From Psychromonas aquimarina ATCC BAA-1526 (GTDB taxonomy: Bacteria > Pseudomonadota > Gammaproteobacteria > Enterobacterales > Psychromonadaceae), in assembly GCF_000428725.1 (NCBI RefSeq), contig NZ_KE386793.1:254524-318523 (forward strand): a DNA stretch of 64,000 nt, given 5' to 3'. Below, piece after piece: positions 53,406-61,530 of the stretch. The translations under genes were made by a program, and so were the position numbers. Below the pieces are notes generated by a model, which made no database searches, was not told the origin of the DNA, and was given only the letters and a program-made list of their open reading frames with translations. Within the stretch, counting starts at the first letter, position 1; each line of letters begins with the position of its first letter.

Positions 53406-56219
53406 GTGTCAAAGATAAATCCGGTTGAAAAGGAGCAAAATACCGCTCAGCAGCTGCTTGAACTGGTAGGCAAGCTTGCCAGCGAACTTCATCCAGGCAG
53501 TCAGCTGCAGCAGACTGTAATTTTAACCTCTTTATTAGATCGTGATCTGGGGTTTGACAGCTTAGGACGGGTTGAACTGATCCACCGTGTTGAACATACC
53601 TTTGGCGTCACACTAGCAGATAATACCTTTGCCGCTGTGGAAACAGTGGAAGACCTGCTCAAAGCGCTGTTAACCAACCAGGGCGGCAAACAAATATTTG
53701 ATCATGAGGTATTAGCGGCCCTGTCGGGGGCGGAAGTTGACGAAGCCCCGCATAATATGAAAACGCTCGTTGATGTTCTGCAATGGCACCTGCAGCGGCA
53801 CCCGCAGAGGCAGCTTATAGAGATATATAAAGACAGCGGCCGCGGCGAAATGATTACCTATAGCCAATTGGCGGCAATGGCAAATAAAGTCGCCTGGTGT
53901 TTGTTAGATAAACAACTTTCACCAGCAGCTAAAGTAACCTTGATGTTACCAACCAGTCCTGATTATTTTTTCAGCTTTATGGGCGTACTTATAGCTGGTG
54001 CTATACCCGTGCCTATTTACCCGCCAATGCGCCTGAACCAAATCGACAGTTATATTCGACGTCATCAAACCATTTTAAAAAACTGTCAGGCTGAAGTAAT
54101 GATCACCACCCCTGAAATCCAGCGTTATTCAACCCTGCTAACCTCGTTAATACCTAGTTTAAAACATGTGCTCACGATAAACGACTTTGCAGCTTATAGT
54201 GAGCAACCGGTAAAAATGGCCATAGCCGAAGATGACATCGCCTTTATTCAATATACATCGGGCTCGACTGCCGATCCAAAAGGTGTGCAGCTCAGTCACC
54301 GCAATCTGCTGGCAAATATTAAAGCCATGGGCGCTGCTACCAAATTGACTTCAAAAGATATATTTATCAGCTGGTTACCGCTTTATCATGACATGGGACT
54401 TATTGGGGCCTGGCTGGGAATGTTTTACTACGCGGCTCACCTGGTGGTGATGTCACCACTGGAATTTTTAGCCAGACCACAACGCTGGCTATGGGCGATA
54501 CATCGTTATCGTGCCACTATTTCAGCAGCCCCTAATTTTGCTTACGATCTTTGTGTTCATCGTATTGCAGAAGAAGAACTAAAAGGATTGGACTTAACGA
54601 CCTGGAGAGTGTCCTGCAACGGCGCAGAGCCTGTTATTCCAGATACGGTACGCGGATTTTGTAAACGCTTTGCTGAATACGGCTTTAACCGCGAAGCTTA
54701 CTGGCCGGTTTATGGTTTAGCTGAATCTTCCGTTGGCCTGGCGTTTCCAAAGCCGGAGCGCACTCCGTATATCCAGAGAATTGACCGTAATCATTTTACT
54801 AAGCAGGGCAGGGCTGTTCCCGTTGATGCTAGTGATAAAAACGCGCTGGAATTTGTCTCTTGTGGTGAAGCTTTGTCTGCTCATGAGCTGCGGGTAGTAG
54901 ACGATATGGATATCGAGCTTCCCGACAGGCAGCAGGGGCACCTGCAGTTTAAAGGAGCATCTTCCACTATAGGGTATTATCGCAGCCCGGAAAAAACAGC
55001 AGAGCTGTTTCATGGGGAATGGCTGGATACTGGCGATCTGGCGTATTTCGACGAGGGACAGTTGTACCTGACAGGCCGCACCAAGGATATTATTATCCGC
55101 GCAGGACGCAATATTTATCCCCATGAAATAGAAGAAGCCGTGGGAACAATTGCAGGGGTTCGCCGAGGCCGGGTTGTCGCTTTTGGCTGCAGTGAGGCGG
55201 TAACGGGCAAAGAACGTTTAATCGTACTGGTGGAAACCCGGCAAACCGATCCGCAAAAACAGCAGGAGTTACGCCGGCAAATACTGAATATCTGTGCCGA
55301 CATTGTCGATCTACCTCCCGATGAAATCGTGCTGGCACCAGCAAATACCGTTTTAAAAACCTCCAGTGGCAAACTCAGGCGCAGCGCATGTCGTGAACTT
55401 TATTTAAAAGGAAAAATAGGAAAAAATCCTTCGCCGTTGTGGTGGCAGCTTAGCAAAATTGTATTTGCAGGGATGCAAGAGCAGACAAAAAAACTTCTGC
55501 GCAATATTAATACAATGGCTTATGCCTGTTATGCATGGATGTTATATGGACTGCTGTCTATCAGTGTTTCCTCGTTACTATTACTCTTACCAACACAAAG
55601 TACTCGACAAAAATTAATAATTTATGCCGGTAAATTTTTAGCATGGGCCAGTGCCACACCAATAACAGTCAGTGGTATTGATAAACTTTCTGCCGACAAG
55701 TCATATATTTTTGTGAGCAATCACAGCAGCTACCTTGATGTTTATATTATGGTGGCCTCCATCCCGTTACCCTATCGTTTTGTCGCCAAAGCCGAACTGG
55801 CAGATAACAAGTTATTTGCCCTGCTGCTTAAGCGCATAGGTGTAGAGTTTATCGAACGCTTTGATGTTGAAAAAAGTGTTAAAGACGCCGGCCGGCTCGG
55901 CAAAAAAAAGGGCTCGCTAATGTACTTTCCAGAGGGTACCTTTACTCGTAAACCCGGCCTTGCTCATTTTCATATGGGCGCTTTTTTAGCCGCTGCAAAA
56001 AGTCACCGTCCAGTTGTACCCATTACTATTCACGGCTCTCGCTCTATGCTTAGAGAGTGTGACTGGTTTCCGCGCAGAGGGCGCATAAATGTAATTATTG
56101 GTGATCCCATAGAAGCCGAACCGGGTGATGATGACTGGCATATAGCAGCGCGATTAAAAGACAAAGCGAGAACGGAAATATTATCTCATTGCGGCGAGCC
56201 GGATTTGGAAAGAAGCTAA
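53406..56219 (+). CDS. Fusion of acyl carrier, acyl-AMP ligase and lysophospholipid acyltransferase
   Basis: 937 aa. Acyl carrier domain (about 15-92, phosphopantetheine Ser in GFDSLGRVEL), acyl-AMP ligase (about 105-670; YTSGSTADPKGV near 282, YGLAESS, LDTGDLAYF, the C-terminal lysine in TSSGKLRR), a hydrophobic stretch (about 705-735), and a PlsC-type acyltransferase (HSSYLD near 771, FPEGTFTR near 840). The protein should activate a free fatty acid, load it on its own carrier and transfer it to a lysolipid at the membrane, comparable to the two-domain Aas. The GTG start has GGAGAA 5 bases upstream. Its stop is directly next to the convergent MFS stop. Confidence 0.9.
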   Translation: MSKINPVEKEQNTAQQLLELVGKLASELHPGSQLQQTVILTSLLDRDLGFDSLGRVELIHRVEHTFGVTLADNTFAAVETVEDLLKALLTNQGGKQIFDHEVLAALSGAEVDEAPHNMKTLVDVLQWHLQRHPQRQLIEIYKDSGRGEMITYSQLAAMANKVAWCLLDKQLSPAAKVTLMLPTSPDYFFSFMGVLIAGAIPVPIYPPMRLNQIDSYIRRHQTILKNCQAEVMITTPEIQRYSTLLTSLIPSLKHVLTINDFAAYSEQPVKMAIAEDDIAFIQYTSGSTADPKGVQLSHRNLLANIKAMGAATKLTSKDIFISWLPLYHDMGLIGAWLGMFYYAAHLVVMSPLEFLARPQRWLWAIHRYRATISAAPNFAYDLCVHRIAEEELKGLDLTTWRVSCNGAEPVIPDTVRGFCKRFAEYGFNREAYWPVYGLAESSVGLAFPKPERTPYIQRIDRNHFTKQGRAVPVDASDKNALEFVSCGEALSAHELRVVDDMDIELPDRQQGHLQFKGASSTIGYYRSPEKTAELFHGEWLDTGDLAYFDEGQLYLTGRTKDIIIRAGRNIYPHEIEEAVGTIAGVRRGRVVAFGCSEAVTGKERLIVLVETRQTDPQKQQELRRQILNICADIVDLPPDEIVLAPANTVLKTSSGKLRRSACRELYLKGKIGKNPSPLWWQLSKIVFAGMQEQTKKLLRNINTMAYACYAWMLYGLLSISVSSLLLLLPTQSTRQKLIIYAGKFLAWASATPITVSGIDKLSADKSYIFVSNHSSYLDVYIMVASIPLPYRFVAKAELADNKLFALLLKRIGVEFIERFDVEKSVKDAGRLGKKKGSLMYFPEGTFTRKPGLAHFHMGAFLAAAKSHRPVVPITIHGSRSMLRECDWFPRRGRINVIIGDPIEAEPGDDDWHIAARLKDKARTEILSHCGEPDLERS

Positions 56220-57488
56220 TTATAGGGCCTTCTCTGCCGCCAGCTGACCAGCAGCAAGGTCAACGCGCATTAGCAGGTAACCACCGGCAAGGAAGAGCAG
56301 TACAATAGACAATATGCCGATCCGGTTGCTTCCGGATAACAAAGTGATCCAGCCCACCAGTACCGGGCCAAGCACCGCTGCGAATTTACCCAGCATATTG
56401 TAAAAACCAAAGAACTCCGCGTTTTGTCCGGCAGGGATTATGCGGACATACAGCGAACGACTGAGAGACTGTACGCCTCCCTGGACCAGCCCGATAATCA
56501 CGGCCAATAGGTAAAACTGCCATGCAGCATGCATGAAGACACTAAACAAGGTAACACAGATGTAAACTGCTAACGCAAGCAGGATCCCGTGCTTACTGCC
56601 CACGCGCTCGCCGATCTGGCCGAATGCAATCGCCGCAGGAAAGCCTACAAACTGGGTGATCAGCAGTGCGGTAATTAGATCACTTGAAGCCAGTCCAATC
56701 GATAGGCCATAGTCAACCGCCATTCGAATGATGGTATCTACCCCGTCGATATACAGCCAGTAGGCCGTCAGAAACAAAAAGGTTTGTTTTAGGGCTCGGA
56801 TCTGCTTGAAGGTATGGTACAGCTGATTGAAGCCGTTTTTAACGGCTGCAGCAGCAGTGATTTTGTTAGCGGTCGGTTCATGGACAAACAGCAGCAAAGG
56901 CAGGCTGAACAACAGCCACCATAGCGCAGTACATAAAAAGGCTACCCGAACTGCCTCACTGGCATCAGCGAGTCCGAAAATTTCAGGCTCCAGAGTCATC
57001 CAGACGTTAAGTGCAAAGAGCAGTCCCCCCCCAAGGTAACCGAGGCCAAATCCCAAGGCCGATACTCGATCTACCGACTGCTGCGGACTGACGACGGATA
57101 ACAGGGCGTCATAGAACAGGTTGCCGCCGGAAAAGCCGACCACGCCGGCGATATATAATAACGAAGCCAGAAGCCACTGCCCCTGCTCCACCCAGTATAG
57201 CGCCCCGGTCATAACCACTCCCAGGCAGGCGAAAGTCAGCAAAAAGCCCTTGCGTCGTCCCATTTGGTCGGCAACGGCTCCTAAGATGGGGGAAATTAAT
57301 ACCACGATTAAACTAGCACTTGAGTTGATTATCCCGAGGTGATAAGTGCTCTCGACAGCAGGTACTTCTGCCGACCAGTACTGCTTGAAGAATATCGGGA
57401 AAAAGCCTGCCATCACTACCGTAGCGAATGCGCTGTTGGCCCAGTCGTAAAATGCCCATGACCAGACCGCACGTTTATTTGCAGACAT
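56220..57488 (-). CDS. UMF1/Atg22-like MFS transporter
   Basis: 422 aa with about 12 hydrophobic segments. The N-terminus WSWAFYDWANSAFATVVMAG is the signature of the UMF1/Atg22-like branch of the major facilitator superfamily; Atg22 exports amino acids from yeast vacuoles, but bacterial substrates are unknown. QMGRRKG between helices 2 and 3 is the MFS loop motif. The stop codon abuts the stop of the convergent fusion gene with no base between. Two perfect palindromes lie upstream of its start. Confidence 0.88.
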   Translation of the reverse strand: MSANKRAVWSWAFYDWANSAFATVVMAGFFPIFFKQYWSAEVPAVESTYHLGIINSSASLIVVLISPILGAVADQMGRRKGFLLTFACLGVVMTGALYWVEQGQWLLASLLYIAGVVGFSGGNLFYDALLSVVSPQQSVDRVSALGFGLGYLGGGLLFALNVWMTLEPEIFGLADASEAVRVAFLCTALWWLLFSLPLLLFVHEPTANKITAAAAVKNGFNQLYHTFKQIRALKQTFLFLTAYWLYIDGVDTIIRMAVDYGLSIGLASSDLITALLITQFVGFPAAIAFGQIGERVGSKHGILLALAVYICVTLFSVFMHAAWQFYLLAVIIGLVQGGVQSLSRSLYVRIIPAGQNAEFFGFYNMLGKFAAVLGPVLVGWITLLSGSNRIGILSIVLLFLAGGYLLMRVDLAAGQLAAEKAL

Positions 57489-57601
57489 AGGAACGCTCGC
57501 AAGTTGTCGGGAAAGCTAGTTCGGCTGCTGGCATATGGGGGTCGTTCAAAAATGTCATCTACGCACTCCGCTGGTGAATGTTCTTTTGATAATTACCTAT
57601 C

Positions 57602-57621
57602 GTTACTCTTGTTAGAGTAAC
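57602..57621. promoter_or_regulatory. Perfect palindrome upstream of the MFS gene
   Basis: GTTACTCT and AGAGTAAC, 8-bp perfect arms with TGTT between, 114-133 bases upstream of the MFS start. The size and symmetry fit the operator of a dimeric repressor. Confidence 0.5.
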
Positions 57622-57666
57622 TGGAAAATAAACATAGTAACAAAAAGCGAAAATCCAATAACCATT

Positions 57667-57681
57667 GTCCTAGTATAGGAC
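57667..57681. promoter_or_regulatory. Second palindrome upstream of the MFS gene
   Basis: GTCCTA-GTA-TAGGAC, perfect 6-bp arms. It lies 46 bases beyond the GTTACTCT palindrome. It could be an operator for the MFS gene or for something transcribed to the right. Confidence 0.35.
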
Positions 57682-57823
57682 ATGCGCAGGCCCAAAGCTT
57701 GGGGGCTTGTGTAAAATGAATTTTTCTGGAAGTTTAAATGCATGCAGCTGCAGCCCACATCTGAAGGGGGTAAGTGAATTTAACAGCAAATTTGTAGTTT
57801 TGTGAGGCGCTTTACGCTTACAA

Positions 57824-58006
57824 ATGAAAGTTATCGACTTTAGATTAGTTAAGGAGAGCGGCAAAGTGGACAGTAATATCGACTATGACATGATTCCGCC
57901 TAGATTATTCAGCAGTCTTAAAGGCGTTTATACCCGTACCACTCGAAATGCAAAAATCAGCAAATCGAGAGGTGAGCAGATTCTAGGCATGAAGTTGAAG
58001 ATCTAA
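57824..58006 (+). CDS. Doubtful 60-codon frame
   Basis: Starts MKVIDFRLVKESGKVD and is basic at its C-terminus. It has no ribosome site at a good distance and no recognisable family. A CTTTCG/CGAAAG palindrome follows at 58044-58070 and could terminate a transcript. The 57489-58171 gap otherwise holds only the palindromes upstream of the MFS gene. Confidence 0.2.
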   Translation: MKVIDFRLVKESGKVDSNIDYDMIPPRLFSSLKGVYTRTTRNAKISKSRGEQILGMKLKI

Positions 58007-58043
58007 CGGGTTAAATCAAGACTTCATAACAACGAAAATGCTC

Positions 58044-58070
58044 ACCTTTCGGGGAGCATGCTCGAAAGGT
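58044..58070. repeat. Palindrome between the doubtful frame and the SHOCT gene
   Basis: ACCTTTCG and CGAAAGGT are perfect 8-bp arms; GAGCATGCTC (58054-58063) between them is itself a palindrome. It may form a hairpin in transcripts from either side. Confidence 0.45.
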
Positions 58071-58171
58071 CACTTATGCTGCGCCTTGCCCTGGTGTCCT
58101 CCTGATAAATGTATTTTGAATGGCAGCGGGTACAGAACAAGCGCCTTGAGCCGTGAGTTCTTATCGTTCTC

Positions 58172-58378
58172 TTAAATATGGCGTTTAATTTCATCGAACT
58201 GCTGTTTATCAATTTCGCCTTGTGCAAAGCGCCTTTTCGCTATCTCTAATGCGGGATCCGATGAGCTTTTCTCTGCCCGCAGGTGTCGAATTAACCACAC
58301 AACAGCTAATATAATTAAAATCCAGAATATCAGTGTAGATAATCCCATACCGAATCCCATTCCGTGCCAGCCGAACAT
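58172..58378 (-). CDS. Small SHOCT-domain membrane protein
   Basis: 68 aa from ATG 58378, chosen because GGAGG lies 4 bases upstream and the product starts MFGWHGMGFGMG like other SHOCT proteins; an ATG at 58408 overlapping the previous stop is the alternative (78 aa). One transmembrane helix (about LIFWILIILAVVWLI) is followed by the SHOCT motif DPALEIAKRRFAQGEIDKQQ. Such proteins are often next to metal-efflux or copper genes, with an unknown role. Second gene after the Met/Cys-rich exported protein. Confidence 0.85.
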   Translation of the reverse strand: MFGWHGMGFGMGLSTLIFWILIILAVVWLIRHLRAEKSSSDPALEIAKRRFAQGEIDKQQFDEIKRHI

Positions 58379-58404
58379 ATTACCTCCTAAACATTGTGTC
58401 ATAC

Positions 58405-58797
58405 TCATTGTGCATCACCTGTCTGCTGCTGTGGCGCATAGGGACAGTTAATATTGCGCTGCATGTTTGCTTTTCTACCCATTCCCGGCTGCATCCGGCC
58501 TGCCGGTTGTGAATCGGCGGTTTGTCTCGGGCAGTTTACATTGCGCTGCATCTGGTCTGCTGGTTGTGAACCGGCAGACAGCCTCGGACACTGCATGCCT
58601 GCCTGTCTGCACATTCCCGGCTGCATCTGGCCAGTCTGCTGTGTATTGCCCGACATTCTCGGACAGTTTACATTGCCCTGCATAACCCCGTTGTGGTACT
58701 GCTGATTCATATGCCAGCCATGGTGTCCGCGAGCGGCCGCTGCTGCCGGCAGTGATAAAGCAATAATGAATGCCGCTATTAATGTTTTAGTTTTCAT
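58405..58797 (-). CDS. Exported Met/Cys/His-rich repeat protein, possible metal binder
   Basis: 130 aa: signal peptide (KTLIAAFIIALSLPAAAAA), then a low-complexity mature part rich in Met, Gln, Pro, Cys and His. A unit built of NVNCPR and SQPA-QMQPGM is repeated: NxNCP occurs at about residues 42, 87 and 114, with QCPR near 69, and MQPGM occurs twice. Met-x-Met and Cys-Pro patterns suit copper or silver binding in the periplasm (inference). I know no named family. It is divergent from a two-component system whose sensor has a His/Met-rich loop. Confidence 0.78.
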   Translation of the reverse strand: MKTKTLIAAFIIALSLPAAAAARGHHGWHMNQQYHNGVMQGNVNCPRMSGNTQQTGQMQPGMCRQAGMQCPRLSAGSQPADQMQRNVNCPRQTADSQPAGRMQPGMGRKANMQRNINCPYAPQQQTGDAQ

Positions 58798-58877
58798 AAT
58801 TTATCCCTCCTCTGTTGTTCCTGCCTTAATTAAAGCAAATAATTGCCGGCAAAGTGTGCCGCAAATCTTTTACTTTA

Positions 58878-58918
58878 TTTCAAAGTGTGTCAGTGTTTAA
58901 AACTGACATACTTTGAAA
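58878..58918. promoter_or_regulatory. 17-bp near-perfect inverted repeat in the divergent promoter region
   Basis: TTTCAAAGTGTGTCAGT and ACTGACATACTTTGAAA are inverted copies with one mismatch in 17 and a 7-base spacer. The site lies 81 bases from the Met/Cys-rich gene start and 61 bases from the response regulator start, so it could control both. It is a probable operator of the encoded OmpR-type regulator or of another factor. Confidence 0.6.
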
Positions 58919-58978
58919 CACTTACGCACTGATACTGGTGTATAGTGAAGACATATAGAGAACAATAGAGCTTAATTT

Positions 58979-59710
58979 ATGGAATCAAATAATCGGATTT
59001 TAGTTGTCGATGACCATGCTGATATCCGCAATTTACTGAAACGTTTTTTAACTCAGCATGGATATCGTGTTCAGACTGCCGGTGATGGTCATGAAATGGA
59101 AACATTTCTGAAGCACAACAGTGTTGATTTGATTGTGCTTGACTTAATGATGCCCGGTAAAGACGGGCTGACTTTATGTCGGGAGCTGCGGGCTGTATCG
59201 AATGTGCCGGTGATCATGCTCACGGCACTTGCCGAAGAGTTAGATAAAATTGTCGGATTAGAATTAGGTGCTGATGATTACTTAGCAAAACCCTTTAATC
59301 CACGAGAGCTTCTTGCCCGCATTAAAGCGGTATTAAGAAGGCACTACAGTATACCGGCCGCATCCAGTGATGTACCCGAAGCTGATTCCCCGGTCAAATA
59401 CCTTTTTGCATCCTGGTCATTAGATATCACCACTCGAGAGCTTTTTAGTCCTGATAACTGTTTGATTTCGCTAACCTCAACCGAGTTTTCATTATTACAT
59501 GCATTTGTCAGTCACCCGCATGTTGTACTTAGCCGCGAGGTTTTATTAAATTTAGCTAAGGGGCGGGGAGGGGATGTTTATGACCGCTCCATTGATACTT
59601 TAATCAGCCGCCTGCGTAAAAAAATTGAAGCAGATCCGAAGAAACCCTGTTTTATTAAAACCATCTGGGGCGGCGGCTATCAGTTCAGCTGTGAGGTTGA
59701 AAATGTCTGA
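58979..59710 (+). CDS. OmpR-family response regulator
   Basis: 243 aa: receiver (Asp55 in IVLDLMMPGKDG, Lys in LAKPF), then a winged-helix DNA-binding domain (about 135-240; SLTSTEFSLLHAF, DRSIDTLISRLRKKIE, IKTIWGGGYQF). It should activate or repress genes when phosphorylated by the adjacent kinase, very likely including the divergent Met/Cys-rich and SHOCT genes. It overlaps the kinase start by 8 bases. Confidence 0.93.
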   Translation: MESNNRILVVDDHADIRNLLKRFLTQHGYRVQTAGDGHEMETFLKHNSVDLIVLDLMMPGKDGLTLCRELRAVSNVPVIMLTALAEELDKIVGLELGADDYLAKPFNPRELLARIKAVLRRHYSIPAASSDVPEADSPVKYLFASWSLDITTRELFSPDNCLISLTSTEFSLLHAFVSHPHVVLSREVLLNLAKGRGGDVYDRSIDTLISRLRKKIEADPKKPCFIKTIWGGGYQFSCEVENV

Positions 59711-61127
59711 CTGGTTTAAAAGCAGAAGTTTACTGCAGCAGATTAGTTTGATTATGGTATTGGGCTTTAGTATCGGGACCCTGCTGACTGCGCTGTTAGT
59801 GACTAATGAGCGGCAGCAGAATATCAGCAGTATTTCCAGCTCAGTAACAGTAAACCGTGTACTTGCTTTGGTAGAAATACTGTCAGGGGTGCCGGAGACA
59901 CTGCACAACAATATCATCGAGGCCAGCCGGGGCTCTGATATGCAGCTGTCTATTGCTCTGCAGCCAATGGTTTCAAAGCACAGGTTATTAAAGCTTTCTA
60001 AATCACAGCGGGCACAGTTTGCCAGGCTGCAGGCCGTTGATGTTCGCCTTCGAGCGGTCAACCGTCAACACGGCAGCGGGCATTCTAATAAGGCACATTC
60101 TAGAGGGCGGCACGGCGGAAGAGGGATGCAGGGCATGCACCGACAGTCTATGGGTTATCTGCCGGTAGTTTCCGGTTCTGTGCAGCTGGGCTCTGGAAAG
60201 TGGCTGAATTTCACCTCTTCGATTGAAGAAAAATCACTGCAGTGGTCATGGTATCTGCTCCTGTCATTATTATTTATTGCTGTTTTAACTACTTTGCTAA
60301 TGTTATGGACAATAAAGAACTCCTTAAAACCGGTAAAAGATCTTGCTGATGCGGCTGAGCGCATGGGCACACACCGGGATTTTACGCCTCTTAAACTGGA
60401 TGTGCCTAGTGATATTAAGCCGACGATTGAGGCATTTAACAAAATGCAGCAGCAGCTGCAGGAATACATAAATGACCGTACTAAAATGATGGCGGCCATT
60501 TCCCATGATTTACGTACTCCTATTACCAGTCTGCGCCTGCAGTTAGAGTTTATCGAGGACAGTGAAGATAAAACGAATATGCATAATACGCTGCTGAATA
60601 TGGAAAAGATGATTGCCGCCACCTTGGCGTTTGCACAGGACCATGTCAATCTTGAAGCGCCGCAGAAGGTGAATTTAGACAGTTTAATTCAGACAATTGT
60701 TGATGATTATCAGGATCGTAATATAAAAAATATAAAGTATGATGAAGACGGTATAGGCAGCTGCCGCCTTCCTCCTATTAATCTGCGTCGTATGATGGAA
60801 AACTTAATTAACAACAGCCTGCAGTACGCAGGGGAGCAGGCCTGTATTTCTGTGTTAAGCAGGCGCGCTGCTGATAAACTGATTATTCAGGTACTGGATA
60901 ACGGGCCGGGTATTGCTGCAGACAAGCTGCAGGAAGTGCTCAAACCTTTTGTGCGTTTAGATAAAGCGCGTGATACTAATGCGTCGAGTGTGGGTTTAGG
61001 TTTAGCAATTACCCGTTCGCTTATCCAGGCATACGGCGGTCAGTTAACCTTAACTAACCGGCCTGAAGGTGGTTTGTGTGCCGAGCTGATGTTTCCGCTT
61101 ATCACTGACCGGGAAAAGCTTAAATAA
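59703..61127 (+). CDS. Sensor histidine kinase with a His/Met-rich periplasmic loop
   Basis: 474 aa from ATG 59703 (the frame opens earlier inside the regulator, but SDWFKSRSLLQQISLIMV is a normal kinase start). TM1 at about 12-32, a periplasmic part (33-180) with a stretch at about 121-152 rich in His, Met and Gly (QHGSGHSNKAH, RGMQGMHRQSMG), TM2 at about 180-202, HAMP, HisKA with His268 (ISHDLRTPITS), HATPase (NLINNSLQYAG, DNGPGIA, GLGLAIT). The His/Met-rich loop points to sensing of a soft metal ion such as copper or silver; this is inference. Confidence 0.9.
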   Translation: MSDWFKSRSLLQQISLIMVLGFSIGTLLTALLVTNERQQNISSISSSVTVNRVLALVEILSGVPETLHNNIIEASRGSDMQLSIALQPMVSKHRLLKLSKSQRAQFARLQAVDVRLRAVNRQHGSGHSNKAHSRGRHGGRGMQGMHRQSMGYLPVVSGSVQLGSGKWLNFTSSIEEKSLQWSWYLLLSLLFIAVLTTLLMLWTIKNSLKPVKDLADAAERMGTHRDFTPLKLDVPSDIKPTIEAFNKMQQQLQEYINDRTKMMAAISHDLRTPITSLRLQLEFIEDSEDKTNMHNTLLNMEKMIAATLAFAQDHVNLEAPQKVNLDSLIQTIVDDYQDRNIKNIKYDEDGIGSCRLPPINLRRMMENLINNSLQYAGEQACISVLSRRAADKLIIQVLDNGPGIAADKLQEVLKPFVRLDKARDTNASSVGLGLAITRSLIQAYGGQLTLTNRPEGGLCAELMFPLITDREKLK

Positions 61128-61131
61128 AATT

Positions 61132-61161
61132 GGGCCCGGCGCTAGTGCCGCCGGCCTTTTC
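61132..61161 (+). terminator. Probable terminator of the two-component operon
   Basis: A GC-rich hairpin (GGCCCGGCG with CGCCGGCC, one bulged base) is followed by TTTTCT, directly after the kinase stop. Confidence 0.7.
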
Positions 61162-61465
61162 TATCCTGCCCCTCCATGTGACCAGGTCAAACAGTATGTG
61201 GTGCAAAACAAACTAATGTTTTGTTTATTGTTTAATCAAACGCTTTGTTCTCTTTGATTTTCCCTTCACAATTTCAAGCTGTCTAATTATGTGCATTGCT
61301 GAAAATAATACCTAATTATATCAATGCCTTGCAGCCTAGTCCGAAATTGTTTGTTAGCCCGTCCTTTAGGAAATCACTATTTTTCACTTTTATTCACGTT
61401 ATTTCACTCTCTTTATAGGTAGTTTTGCTGTTATTTTCGTCTTTAACTGCAGCATTTATTCTGTA

Positions 61466-61501
61466 GTGATTTCTGGTGATTATAAATGATTTTAAGTGAT
61501 T
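61466..61501. repeat. Four TGATT units phased at 10 bp
   Basis: TGATT occurs at 61467, 61477, 61487 and 61497, exactly 10 bases apart, each preceded by G, G, A, G. The block ends 30 bases before the last gene's ATG. Such direct repeats on one DNA face suit cooperative binding of an OmpR-type or similar regulator. The rest of 61162-61465 shows no gene. Confidence 0.55.
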
Positions 61502-61530
61502 AAAATGACATCCAAAAAAGGAATATAACC

